Positions 11,010-22,066 of a stretch of 64,000 nt of DNA are shown here, in pieces. Positions within the stretch are counted from its first letter, which is position 1; each line of letters starts with the position of its first letter. Origin of the DNA: Bryoerythrophyllum caledonicum (Eukaryota > Streptophyta > Bryopsida > Pottiales > Pottiaceae); the NCBI GenBank assembly GCA_963971425.1, contig OZ020514.1:23533406-23597405 (forward strand), read 5' to 3'. A program made the translations under genes and the position numbers. A model generated the notes under the pieces. The model searched no databases and was not told the origin of the DNA. It worked only from the letters and a program-made list of their open reading frames with translations.

Positions 11010-11215
11010 GAAGTGGAAAAAAAATTGCACACACTACCTCTCTTCGAACTAAAGTGTCCCCATCACTTAGAGGTGCAATGAACTCAAAAAATCAATTCCA
11101 CACACTTTACCTCCACTTGACCTAAAGTGCGCACCATTACCAAGTACACTGAACTAAATAAGAAGATTTGCTCACACTTTAGCTCCACTAGAGCTAAAGT
11201 GCAACCCAACATTTA
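11010..11215. repeat. degenerate tandem repeat of about 70-75 bp with TTTAGCTCCACTAGAG palindromes
   Basis: Roughly three units share the order CACACTTTAGCTCCACT...CTAAAGTG, CACCATCACTAAGTGCA, GAACTAAA. The best palindrome (arms TTTAGCTC and GAGCTAAA) is near 11180-11200. The same unit recurs at 17100-17340 and 18895-19015, so this is a dispersed relative of the main palindrome with a different centre. Confidence 0.65.
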
Positions 11216-11612
11216 CTTTCTATCATTCACCATGAAGGCAATTACTGGTATTATTGGTTTCAAGACTAGAAGCAATTTACCACATTATTATTTTAAAAAG
11301 AAAATAAAACATGCTGCAAATTATCATCGATACGCAAAAACAATGAAGAGAATATTTCATAGCAATCATTGGCATCACATATTATAGTCATACAGAGTGT
11401 AAATTAATCAAATACAAATATCTATAATCTCAGCACCAATGGATCTAACCATACTACATGAAGTATTACGCATCAGAATCTAAAATCTAGGAAAAGGAAA
11501 CTCCATTTATCTAAGTCTATTACGATTCGGACCTGGCAAGTGCTTCCAAGGAGGCCTTGATAATTGCTACTTGTCCCTTCGGAATTTTTGTAGTTGAATC
11601 TTGCACATGACC
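11216..11612. other. AT-rich spacer, no gene seen
   Basis: AT-rich sequence with no convincing ORF between the repeat block and the 3' end of the transposase-like gene. It presumably includes that gene's 3' UTR. Confidence 0.5.
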
Positions 11613-14352
11613 TCAATCCCTCTTTGAAGACCTAGGTTTCCATGCAGTCAAGATTGAATCGGTACTCTCCCACGTTATGGCTATCCCCTTTTCAATTGTC
11701 CAGCAAAGGTTGCAATCTGTATCCCAATCTTTATAGAACTTCAGAACATCCCAGTCGCGCGATATACGGCGGAAGAATTGGATACGCACAGTGTTTGGCA
11801 TATCCGGGTTAGAATTAGGATCTGAAACTGCTTGAGCAATCCAAAATGGGCGCTCGTCCCCATCACAAGGCCGCAATGCAACAAAATAGCCAGCAAAAAA
11901 ATCACGATCAACTCTAAAAGAAGCAGGTGGACGATTGCGTCTCTGGCCAACAAAATGCTCATCTTCACGGTACTCCTCGCGAACCTCACCCTCCGCTGAG
12001 AACTCATCTTCAATGGCATGGGCAATTCGCGTCGTTGGCCAAAAGCCGTCTTCCAATGATATTGGCATATCCATTGGAATTATCAAAGCATCTCTAACAT
12101 CGCGCCAATAATACGATAGCGGCTCAAAACGTGATCTGGCTTCAACAGACTCCCGCGATGATTGCTCCCAGTGATCGATGAATCCTGAAAGTCCCTTCAC
12201 CACCTCATGGAGATGTCGCATCATAGAAGGCTTCAATGCATCAGGTTCTCCGCGAGGCCATAAAGATCTTCCTTCAGAATCTTCCTTCCACAATTTGATG
12301 CCACTACCTTCTCCTCCCTTAGGAAGCCAATCCTCATCATGACAAAGGATTTTATACTTCATTACCGGACAACCACTACAGTCCACATAAAACTTGAACT
12401 GATGAGCCTTCGTATGACCCTGCAAAGCTTCATCACCGTCCGCAATCATATCCCCAATGAACTTCTTAAAGTCGGGAACCTCTTGGATGAGATGTCGGAT
12501 TGTGGGAACACTCTCATTTTTCATAAACGACCTCATGAGCAAAGGAATGGTTGGAAAACTCTCGTTCCTCACTGTCATGCTCCAACGTCCAAATAATGCA
12601 TCTATATCATCATGTGTATGACCAACTAGCATGAAATTAACATATACCTCGCGGATGATGCATTTTGCAACAAGGAGAGACCAAAAACTGAAAACAAATC
12701 TATTTTTGTTATCACCAACTGCATTGTCTATTTGCACGTTCAATATTGGTGGCAAAGACCTCCCTCAAACTGGGATATCTGGAATCGGCCCTAATGGATC
12801 CAAACACATCTCCGCACCCCGTAATACCGCCGCATACAATGGATGAGAATCAGATTCTGGAAAGAGTTGTCGGGACGATGACTTCGGAGGCGCCTCCAGA
12901 TCACGCAATAGTTTTGCGAACGACCCGACCGTGTAATTGGCATCATGGGAGTATTAATCAAGGCCGTAATGGGCGAAACGTTGGTCCACATGACCATGGG
13001 CAAGCATGCCTGTGATTGCAAGAGGCAACTTCATAAGCCCATCTAGGTGCTTTGTTTTATGTGAAAAAACCGGGGAGGCGGTCTTTGAGTGATCGATCTT
13101 ATCATGCATGATGGTAAGAACCTCCTCGGGCGATGACTTTGATCGGAATCGGTTCAGGTAGTACAAGTCCCGATGTGAGAAAGCAGAATCAATGTGAACC
13201 TGCATCTTCTTTTGCCATAGCAGTGATGCTTGTGTTCTAGGTTGAGTAAGCTTCTTCTGATCCTGGTATTTGTCACAAGTAGAACAACGGGCAAAGTTGT
13301 CTCCACCTTTCTTCGCATAGTACTCAGGGAAGCTCACTCGCCGAATCTTACTCAAGCTTGAGGTTGAGATTGGCGGCAATCCACAATCAGCGAGATGATC
13401 ATCAAGAAGCGGTATCTGATCCTTCCACTTAAAACTTGCAGGTAAGACCTTTGCCACAGCCTTCTCGCCAGATGGGAGAACACGAGACTTGTGAGGCATG
13501 TGGTCCGCATGTCTGTTGAGAATGGCTCCTAGAGCGGCAGTAGCCACAACCGTATGACCTCTAGGCTTGCGTAAACCGGTATTCCCGTGGTGTTGAGCGG
13601 CATGACCAGCGGCAGCGTCCTTCGCATTCCGATAGAAAGTACTCGAACTTACACCCATGATTTTCATCCAGGCATGGGCACAAACGTCCAAACCCTCCAG
13701 GGTCACAACCTTCCTACCCGCAGCGTTTCTATGAAACTGTCTGTGAACGTCGAGTTTGATATGATTTCTGAACTGCACAATGGTCTCAGTGTACAAGCGA
13801 GTCTGAAGGACACTGTATTTTATCTCTAGGGTAGTGTTGAACACAGTTTTTACTGCAACAACTATTGCTCGCAACAGCGTTAATGGAAACAGGGGTCATG
13901 AGGAATTCAGCATTCCTGGACACTGTTGGACGTGTATTCCTTGAGGAATTGTCGTACGAACGGGAGCTCCTACCTAGAGGTCTCTTACGCTCAACCAAGC
14001 AGACATTGTAAACGTCTCTAAGGCAATGATGGAAGAGACTCACACCGTTTAAGAAGACTTGTTGAATAGGCCAGGACTTAAACAAGTACCTCCACTCATC
14101 AGGAGCTTCCTCCAGAACAAAAGTACTGGACACCTGTATTACAACATTCAAATCTCCAAGAGGACGAGAGGAACCTAGAAGTGCACTGGACCGGGCATTG
14201 CGAACCAACCCCTCTGCAACGCGAACACCCGAACCATTGTGAAGCGAAACTGTCATCCGGACCTAGAGACGGCGAGGAATAACATCAAACTCAGGAAGGT
14301 CTGCGTTCACGGGAGCGTCAACATGAACATCGTCGCCCTCCGAAGACGACAT
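11613..14352 (-). pseudogene. DUF7869-type transposase-like protein, broken
   Basis: Minus-strand coding sequence with the family's landmarks in order: a Cys-rich start of the core (NSCCSKNCVQHY, near 13850), VSSSTFYRNA, HHGNTG, a CSTCDKY zinc-type pair, HDKIDHSKTASP (near 13100), HGHVDQRFAHYG, QIDNAVGDNKNRFVF and LVGHTHDDIDALFGRWS (near 12600). Conserved Asp residues in HDKxDH, QxDN and GHTHxDxD suggest an RNase H-like nuclease fold; that is inference. The start is placed at the ATG at 14352 (MSSSEGDDVHVD), just after a possible acceptor AATGCAG. Lesions are an in-frame TAG just upstream of 14256, a frameshift near 13830, and stops and shifts at 12750-12960. The last 380 codons are uninterrupted. 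Confidence 0.75.
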
Positions 14353-14532
14353 CCTGCATTCCAATGAGATTAATATTAAATAACCCTGACAAATAAGATT
14401 GGGAAAATATCTTGTAGGAATAGACATCAATGCAGAAGCATAGGAAGAGGGTAATTAATCTCAAATCGAGGTAAGGTCTGGCGCTTAAAAATAACTATGA
14501 TTCAAGTGAGTTGACACTGTAAACCAGGCAAA
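14353..14532. other. region 5' of the transposase-like gene
   Basis: No ORF. A possible splice acceptor (minus strand, AATGCAG before 14352) and a possible donor GAG|GTATGT near 15572 would place the palindrome array inside a 5' UTR intron of the transposase-like gene. Both sites are read by eye only. Confidence 0.3.
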
Positions 14533-14553
14533 TTTAGCTCGACTCGAGGTAAA
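14533..14553. repeat. single palindrome, one mismatch
   Basis: A copy of the 21-bp palindrome with one changed base in the right arm (GAGGTAAA), about 108 bp left of the regular array. Confidence 0.8.
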
Positions 14554-14640
14554 CTCATGCGGTATTTTATGACAAGTATAAAATTTCATGCGATTAGTTA
14601 TATTCCGAATATGAAATTATCTCACCCTAGTCAGTGACAA

Positions 14641-14994
14641 TTAAGCCCGACCCAACCTAAATTAATGACTATCAGACTCATTGTCATTTTATCTCGAGTC
14701 GAGATAAACAGAAATAGAAAATAAGGTATGACAGTTTAGCTCGACTCGAGCTAAACTGTCTTACCTTCTTTCTTGGGACAGTTTAGCTCGAGTCGAGCTA
14801 AACTCTCATTGGAAAGAAGGTAAGACAGTTTAGCTCGAGTCGAGCTAAACTGTAGATACATTATAGTATCACAGTTTCTCTCGACTCGAGCTAAATTGTC
14901 TTACCTTCTTTCCAATGACAGTTTAGCTCGACTCGAGCTAAACTGTCCTTGGAAAGAAGGTAAGATAGTTTAGCTCGAGTCGAGCTAAACTGTT
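14641..14994. repeat. 47-bp-period palindrome array forming a large inverted repeat
   Basis: Palindromes begin at 14641 (degenerate), 14688, 14735, 14782, 14829, 14875, 14922 and 14969: intervals 47, 47, 47, 47, 46, 47, 47. Five are exact. Spacers alternate between TTACCTTCTTTC and GAAAGAAGGTAA, so 14730-14994 is itself an inverted repeat centred near 14862, where the central spacer reads GATAC-ATTATA-GTATC. It could form a cruciform in DNA or a long multi-branched hairpin in RNA. It lies upstream of the transposase-like gene. Nothing identifies what it binds. Confidence 0.9.
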
Positions 14995-15607
14995 CTTCCG
15001 TGATTCTCGGCGTCTTTTTAGGGATTCATATGGTAAAACTCTTCAGCCTGTGAATCTGACTCTCTGTGTACTACAACCCAAATCTTTCTGTCAGTCGTCA
15101 AGAAACTCGTAGTGATGCTTCAAAATCAGAGTAGCAACTGGAACCACCGCAATAACCCTACACACTGTCACATCCTAATTGCTAGAGACTGTGCACGGAG
15201 AATGCAAGAAGTATACATTATATACCTTTTGAAGAAGACAACTGGTGCGTTGTTGCCTCGCGCAATCGCCCTGCTCAACCGTGCGCAACCTATAGATGTT
15301 ACCCTCCTCAACCTCCCACAATTGTACCACCTCCAAGCCTCTCTACACCAACCTTGCACAGCAACCAAACTGAGAAGGAAGAAAATGAAGGAAGTTTTTG
15401 AGGTACGGCGAGGTCACCCACGGACACACGACCGTCTCAGAATTGGCCGAAGGAAACTTCAGAATTGGCGGGGGGACTTTTCCACAGCCCCTAAAAAAAT
15501 GCAAATTCAAAATCTTAGCGGGAAACTGAATCAACTATTTCTTGGCTGACTAAAATAAGGAAGAGTACATACCTCGAATCTACTCGCACATGCGAGTTAT
15601 ATACAAG
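14995..15607. other. spacer upstream of the transposase-like gene
   Basis: It holds a 145-codon plus-strand ORF (15112-15549) without domain or codon evidence and a possible minus-strand donor (GAG|GTATGT, about 15572). I see no supported gene. It may be the 5' UTR/promoter side of the transposase-like gene. Confidence 0.4.
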
Positions 15608-15748
15608 GTTTTAGGGTAACGCTCAGGGTTTGGGTTAGGTTTAGGTTTAGGATTAAGGATTAGGGTTTTTCGGGTTTGGTTTTAGGGTTTAGGGTTTGGT
15701 ATTTAGGGTCAGGTTTAGGGTTCAGGGTTTAGGGTCCTTCGTTTAGGT
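15608..15748 (+). repeat. interstitial degenerate telomere-like tract (TTTAGGG type)
   Basis: About 140 bp contain many TTTAGGG and near variants (GTTTAGGG, TTAGGGTTT, GGTTTAGG), the Arabidopsis-type telomere unit. Irregular spacing and many variant units point to an old interstitial tract or a telo-box-rich promoter rather than a chromosome end, since unique sequence continues on both sides. Confidence 0.8.
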
Positions 15749-17095
15749 GTTATCTTCTGATGTCATTTCATTTCAACATAATATTACTTTGAAGATTCAA
15801 GATATTTGCCAATTCAACTAAGGTATAGGGAAATGTAGAGAAGATACTGAGATGATTAGAAATAAATTGTATTACAATCCAAATAGGACTTATCTATTAT
15901 GTTGAAATCAAAGACCTTAAGAAACGAGTAGCATTCACCAAACAAAGAAAACATGTTATATGTGCACGTGTATTTTTAGCAAAAAAGTATGTATTCAAAC
16001 ATGCTTTGGACATCATTTCTTTGGGGTTTTAAAAATGTGCATCATGTTACTATTTTGTCATCAATTTAGAATGTGCATTCTTTGGCAAGAATCCCAAGTG
16101 TCTCCATGGTCTGAATTTCAAATTGAAATTGCTTACTATCCACTTAGAGGTACTCAAAGACTTGAAATATGTGCAAACTAATATTTGGATTGAAATATCT
16201 TATATTTGAGTTCACATTGTATTATCATGAGTTTAGGGTGTGGCAATCTAAGCATGACATGAAAGATGGAAGAATTCTTGACCATATATAATTTATTTCA
16301 TGTTTTGACGTGAAATTAAAGACTTTGTCATTTGTAAAACATAGAGAGTGGAACAATATTAAAAGATTTAAACAAAATACAGAGAGACCTCCTCATGAGA
16401 AGAAAAGGATAATCAAAATATAAAATATAACTAATACAAAGTGTATCACTTAGTGCATCAGGCATAATTTAATGTTCGTAATGTAAGTAATTTTGAATTT
16501 ATTTATACATGCAAAAAAGGAATAATTAGTTTTTGAGCACATTCTAGTGGTCGCAAATTATATTTGAAATTCTCAAAATTTTGTAGAAGGATGATAAAAG
16601 TCATGAGGCATAATTATTAGTAATTTATTTTCCCAATGAACGTCTTCAATTAAAGTTATGCGAGCCAAAAGAGAAACTTCTCGATTGCGGGCACGTCGAG
16701 CAACCTAAAAAACGTTTTGCTATGACACAGTATGGAATGAGATATTTTCAATACATAGAAGTAATATTAGAACGAATGATATTGTGGAAAAACATGTTAT
16801 TTTTCTAGTGAAAAACAAGACTACATCCCAATTCATACATTTTCACACATTGTCACATATTATTGATTTAGGGTACCAAGAATACTTAGACTTCATATCC
16901 ACTGAAGACTAGGGGATTATTATATTTTTTTGCTTTTTAATTTTACTATTGGAGATTTAGGTCCACATATTTTGAAAATCCTTTTAAAATTCAAAAGATT
17001 ACTATTTCACTTGTGAAATACTTAACCATAAAGAGAAGTACGGAGTTCAAAATGATTGTTTGAAGAAGTGGAAATACACATTGCACATACATCAG
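15749..17095. other. AT-rich region without genes
   Basis: No ORF of note, no retroelement homology and no palindromes. A short telomere-like remnant (GTTTAGGTG) marks the left edge. Confidence 0.5.
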
Positions 17096-17340
17096 CTCAG
17101 TTTTTAGGAGAGGTGTGCACCATCACTACGTGCAATGAACTAAAAGGAAGGTGTGCACAAACTTTAGCTCCACTGGTGCTAACATGTGCCTCATCACTAG
17201 GTGCAGTGAACTAAGAAGAAAATATGAACAGTTTAGCTCTACTAGCTCTAAATTGTGCACCATCACTAAATGGAGTAGATTAGAAAGCAAAAATGCACTA
17301 TGTAGCTCCAGTATACAGAAGATAGCTTCTAGAGAAGTGG
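17096..17340. repeat. degenerate tandem repeat, second block
   Basis: About three units of the 70-75-bp repeat (ACTTTAGCTCCACT, GTGCACCATCACTA, GTGAACTAAAA...). The palindromic cores are partly decayed, for example TTTAGCTCTACTAGCTC. Confidence 0.65.
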
Positions 17341-17344
17341 ACAC

Positions 17345-18440
17345 TAAGTAGGAATCCATACAATAATTGTAAAATGTACAATAAGTGTAGTGACAAAACT
17401 ATACATCACCCAATGTCAACTACCACTCTAAATGTCAATCCTAGTAAATAGTGGAACATAAAGTTTTTTACTTGTGGACAATTAGTTTAGGAAACCTTAA
17501 TCATGGTTTGATTACATCTTGAGCATCATAGTAAAGAAGGGTTGAGTGCATGTAGAAAAGCAAGAATTTGCAAGAAAGAGCTTGGGAATAATCGGACGTA
17601 GGTATGGAGCAAACCAAAAATATCAAAAATTGGACAAAGTAGAATGTAAAATATGGAGGGAAAATGAAACAACAAGTAGAAAATTGGAAATATAAGAACA
17701 TTCTTCTGGAAACAAAAATGAGTAAAGAAATGAATATTCGAAAAGGAAAAAACTTAAACATACAATAAATATAGAAATACAAGTAAAATACTCATTAGAT
17801 ATCCATCACATATTATGCATTCAATGTGCATTACATATTCAGTAAATATTCATTAAATACTAATTGAATATTCAAATACACATTAATTTTACATTAGAAA
17901 TTTATGCACTATTCATTAACTAATCATTAAGAGTGCATTAAATACTCTATAAATAATCATTAAATATACAAATATTAATTAAACTATCATAAAATATACT
18001 TTTAAAACTTCAAACATTCATTAAGTAAAATTTAAATATTCTTTAATTGTGCATAAAAGTTACAGATATACAAATATACATGAATTATCCTATAAAAAAT
18101 CATTACAAAGTCATTAGTTATTGGCTAATTATATGATTACACATTAAATATTCATTAGATAATATTAAAATATATTTTAAAAATGCAAGAGATGGGAATG
18201 AGAATAGTTGTGAATAAGACGATAAGAAATTGAGGTTGAAGATGAGACGAAGAATAAATGCATGGCGACCGGTAGTCAAAACATATTGAGCTTACTCAAT
18301 TTATCAAGTATCAAAATTGTGTGCTAGGGAAGAGTTTTGATAGAGGGCTATTACAAAATGAATTATAGTAGGTGAACAAATGAGGGATAATATTCATGAC
18401 AATGGTGGCTAAAACTAGTTTTCAACTTGTTGACGAATAG
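17345..18440. repeat. AT-rich low-complexity tract (ATTCATTAAATA-like)
   Basis: About 17780-18180 consists of irregular repeats of CATTAAATA, ATTCATTA and related 8-12-mers. The rest is AT-rich and gene-free. Confidence 0.6.
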
Positions 18441-18452
18441 TGTACTAGAAAA

Positions 18453-18850
18453 AGAGAATCTCCACCGGGGCCGAGGGACCGGGATGCAAGAATAAACACG
18501 GTAAAGCCCACTCCGTGAGGCCTAGGCCGGTGTCTCGGCCCACTGGAGTGGCGGCGACGGTTCTTCTAAACAATAAATTTACAAATAGTACAGGGAGACC
18601 AAAATTCCCCGGGAGCATGTGTTCAATCATGTAATTACACGAGGGAATTAAAGAAAATCAATAAACACCCTAAAAAAAATTAGCCTACTATGGCGTTAGT
18701 GTTGGGCGCTGGCGTTCCCTCACAGTGGCCAATTCGGGGACGGTGCGGGGGGAAAAGGGTAACCCCCCTCCCTTCATCTCAAACTTGGGCACCTTCCCGC
18801 AGGCGTGGAAAATTCTCCGTCAGGGGTGGAGATGCTGTAACTACTGGATT
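18453..18850. other. GC-rich island in AT-rich DNA
   Basis: Two GC-rich stretches (about 18460-18560 and 18700-18830, with CGGGGCCGAGGGACCGGG and GGTGCGGGGGGAAAAGG) contrast sharply with AT-rich flanks. No ORF or RNA gene is recognised. An inserted foreign or organellar fragment is one explanation. Confidence 0.4.
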
Positions 18851-18894
18851 TGTACCGTTAGAGTAAAAGCAAAATGAAGTGAAAAGTAAAGAAA

Positions 18895-19015
18895 AAATTC
18901 ACACTTTAGCTCTATTAGAGCTAATGTGTGCACCATCACTAAGTGTAGGGAACTAAAAAGGAAGTATGCACACTTTAGCTCCAATAGAGCTAAAGTGTGC
19001 ACCGACGTTTATTTT
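18895..19015. repeat. degenerate tandem repeat, third block
   Basis: Two units with CACTTTAGCTCTATTAGAG and CACTTTAGCTCCAATAGAG palindromes separated by GTGCACCATCACTAAGTG and GGGAACTAAAAAGGAAG. Confidence 0.7.
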
Positions 19016-19935
19016 ATAATTATACAATTGCAAGATGTGGTCTTAACATACTTATTGTCTGTTTGATTTTCATAGTAAATAATATCAAACTCATAAAAAA
19101 TCAAAACGTGAATTGAACGTAATAGAATTTTAAAATCGTAGCTTTAGAACTCTCTTAAGTGTGCTTCACCTAATAATTGGTGTAGGAGGAACTTATATAC
19201 ATTGATGGTAATGAATTTACTCCTTGTGTAATGCAGAAATTGAAATCGAGTCAAGTGAAAGCAAGCTGATCCATAAAACCATGAAAGAAAACTAAACACT
19301 AAAATCCTGTTTCTAACACTAATATATAATCGTTCACATCCGTCCAATCCAAGTTTGTGTATTATTGAGAAAATGCTAATTTAGAAGTTTTAATTAAGAT
19401 CATACGAATGAAATTGGAAATAATCACTTTTCTTTTGCTATCTGTTCGTTGCCCCAGAATATGCAAAATTGTAGTGTTAATGGCCTAGAAAAAATGTGTA
19501 GGAAATTTACGAGTACAGAAATACTACACGCGCGTAATATCTTAAACTTGTTCTAGAAAGATTAAATTGGCTTCTTGAAACTCCGGGTATCAATAATAAA
19601 GGTGAATGAATTGTGGTGCAACCATACGTAATACCCGAGGGTCTCACCCGAATATCACGAAGGGTATCCCGAGGGTATCTCGGGAGCACCACACGGCCAC
19701 AGGGTTTCGACCTTCACGGCGTTAGGTGCCCCCGAGAGTACCCCACGAAAACGTGGCATTCGGCTTTTCTCCTCCCTTTTCGTTGCTGTCCAGGTTTTGT
19801 GTGTGTGTTGAGTTGTTGTTTTGTGAGTCTTGTGCGTTTATGCGCTGGTTCGTCGTTGCGAGTTTGCAGTTCGTATTGCTTTCGTTATCTATAGGGTTTG
19901 TTAAGTTTGTGTATTCTGTAGCATTGCGTTTAGGC
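19016..19935. other. no gene seen
   Basis: AT-rich to about 19600, then a short segment with repeated CGAGGGTATC and CGAAGGGTATCCC words (19630-19700). The right edge approaches the inverted-homology arm of the right gene copy. Confidence 0.45.
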
Positions 19936-20311
19936 TTTCGTGCGCAGTTTATTGGAGGTTAGGGTTTCCTACGGATAGGGTTTGTAGGACGTGCGATTTT
20001 TTGTTGTGTGAGTTCGCGTATACTGTAACGCTAGAGTTTAGGGCTGTTTGTGAGAGATTGTTTGAGTTTCTGTGAGTTTGTGAGAGTTTGTGAGAGTTAA
20101 TGTGAGTTCGTGTGAATTTCTGTGAGTTTCTGAGAGTTTCTGTGAGTGTGAGTTTCTGAGAGTTTCTAAGAGTTTCTGTGAGTTTTTGTGAGTTCCTGTG
20201 AGTGTGAGTTTGTATGAGCACGTAGAGTCTGAAACGGCCCTACGTGGAGGATTGACGTGAACATGGAACAAGACTTGCAGCTATTTCAGTCGAATTTCTC
20301 AGTTTCCTAAG
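19936..20311 (+). other. promoter side and exon 1 of the right gene copy
   Basis: Inverted-homologous to about 10219-10440. Exon 1 (5' UTR) would end at 20311 with donor AAG|GTGAGT, at the position equivalent to 10219 in the left copy. The transcription start is not visible. Confidence 0.55.
20048..20218 (+). repeat. GTGAGTTTCT-type minisatellite
   Basis: About 15 irregular copies of 10-12-bp words such as GAGTTTCTGT and GAGTTTGTGA. The left copy of this promoter region lacks the expansion, so it grew after the copies separated. Confidence 0.75.
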
Positions 20312-20733
20312 GTGAGTGCACATATTCAGTCTTGCATTTCTTTCGATATTTGTGTAGTTTTGCTTTAGATATGATGTATTGAAACATTATGATAGCATTG
20401 CTTTTGATGTATGTGTGAGAAAATAGATGAGATTGTGTATTCAATATGCTGGTTTGAATGTGGTCGTTTGAATGTGGTGGTTTGTGGTGGTTTGTGGTTA
20501 TTCGTCGTGGTTTGTGCTAGTTTAAATGTGCTGGTTTGTGCTAGTTTAGATGTGCACATTGAGGTCAATGGTCTAGTTTCAATTGCTAAATTCAATGTGC
20601 TGAATTCAATGTGTTAATTTCATTGTGCTCATTTGAAAGTGCTGATTTCATTGTGAATGATTTCAATGTGTTGGTTTCCATGTGCTACTGTGATTGATTT
20701 TGTGTGTGTGTGGGTTTGTTATTGTTGTTGCAG

Positions 20734-20791
20734 GACGTCTAGTTTCAGCAGAATTTGTCTGGGATTAAGGTTCATAATCAATGGCTGAAAG
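20734..20791 (+). pseudogene. exon 2 of the right gene copy, with the start codon
   Basis: A 58-bp exon after acceptor GTTGTTGCAG with ATG at 20781; ATGGCTGAAAG is followed by donor GTAAAA. Same length, start and donor as 9446-9503 on the other strand. Confidence 0.75.
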
Positions 20792-22066
20792 GTAAAATCC
20801 ATGCTCTCATCCAGGAGCCCTAAACCCTACGCCTTTAATATCATAGATCGAAAGAAGAATCTGCACAACCTGCAATAAATAAGCTCTTCAATGAACACAG
20901 TTTAGCTCGAGTCGAGCTAAAGTGGAACATCGATATTGCTCTAATGTCCACACTTTAGCTCGACTCGAGCTAAAGTGGGCCTCCACTGTGCACTATTGTC
21001 GAAACTATAGCTCGAGTCAAGCTAAAGTAGGCCTCCACTGTGCACATTTGGCCACACTTTAGCTCGAGTCGAGCTAAAGTGCGCTCTCCAGCATGCTCCT
21101 TTGGCTACACTTTAACTCAACTCGAGGTAAAGTGTGGACAATAGTGCACAGTGGAGGCCCACTTACGCTCGAGTCGAGCTTAAATGTACGACTAAATACG
21201 TCTTTGGTTGCGCTAAAGCCGGCTCTAGCGAAAGAAATTAAAAAAAATTGGACGTCACTATCGGTCAAAAATGTCATGACCTTCAAGTAAAGCCATCACA
21301 CTTTACCTCGAATCGAACTAAAGTGTAGGACAATAAACATAAACAACAACTCAAACACAACAACATTCGGACTCTAAACATTCCAGAAATATAGTATACC
21401 AATGATAATTATGACTTAACTCATGTAAACTTCTCGTTCACCTTTCACAAGTAGGCAAGAGCTTCAGACCCGCTCCAACCACTTGAGAAACTCGATGAGT
21501 GAGGTGCGTGAGTGATTAGAGCGGAACTGAAGCTCTTCCACAGTTCTGAAAATTGGACGAGAAGTAGCCATGAATTAAATCAAATAGTCTAGTAAAGTCG
21601 TTTGAATGATCAATGTTAGTGTCAGAACCACTCAGCTATGCATTCTATGTATAAGCACTTTAGCTCGAGTCGAGCTAAAGATGCAGCTAACGCTTGATTA
21701 CAACATTGTTACAGTCGTGTAATTGTAGTCTAGTATCTCAACTCATGTCTACTTTTCGTTCACCTGTCACAAATCGTGCATGAGCTTCAGTCCCGCTCCA
21801 ACCACTTGAGAACCTCTAAGAGTGAGGTTCGTGAGTGATTGGATTGGTTCGTAAGCTTTTCCACGGTTTTGGGAGTTGAACGAGAAGTAGGCATGAGTTG
21901 ATTGAAAGGGTCTAAGAGAATGTTCTAATTGACTAAATTTTGTTGCAGAGTATTATTCACATACTTGTATAACGTTACACTTTAGCTCCAGTCGAGCTTA
22001 TGTGTGACCTCGCCATCCTAATCGGATGATCATCTAATATCTTTGCTCTGTTTCGTGTTTTTATAG
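20792..22066 (+). other. intron 2 of the right gene copy, palindrome-rich
   Basis: Donor GTAAAA at 20792, acceptor TTTTTATAG ending 22066. Exact palindromes lie at 20901-20921, 20954-20974, 21058-21078 and 21659-21679, with degraded copies near 21006, 21110, 21160, 21300 and 21975. Spacing of the first six is about 50-53 bp. The copies at 21659 and 21975 correspond in distance from exon 2 to those at 8661 and 8338 in the left copy. Confidence 0.75.

Noticed and set aside
14641..14994. CRISPR-like array (regular repeats with spacers)
   Set aside because: Spacers are related to each other and inverted in alternation, repeats are palindromic and the context is eukaryotic with introns and retrotransposons; there are no cas genes.
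15112..15549. 145-codon plus-strand ORF as a gene
   Set aside because: No domain, no codon or splice evidence, and it lies opposite the probable 5' region of the transposase-like gene; most likely chance.
15608..15748. True chromosome end
   Set aside because: Units are degenerate and unique sequence continues for kilobases on both sides.
20048..20218. Coding sequence on the minus strand (NSQKLTETLRNS repeats)
   Set aside because: The peptide repeat simply reflects the GTGAGTTTCT minisatellite in a promoter/5' UTR position.
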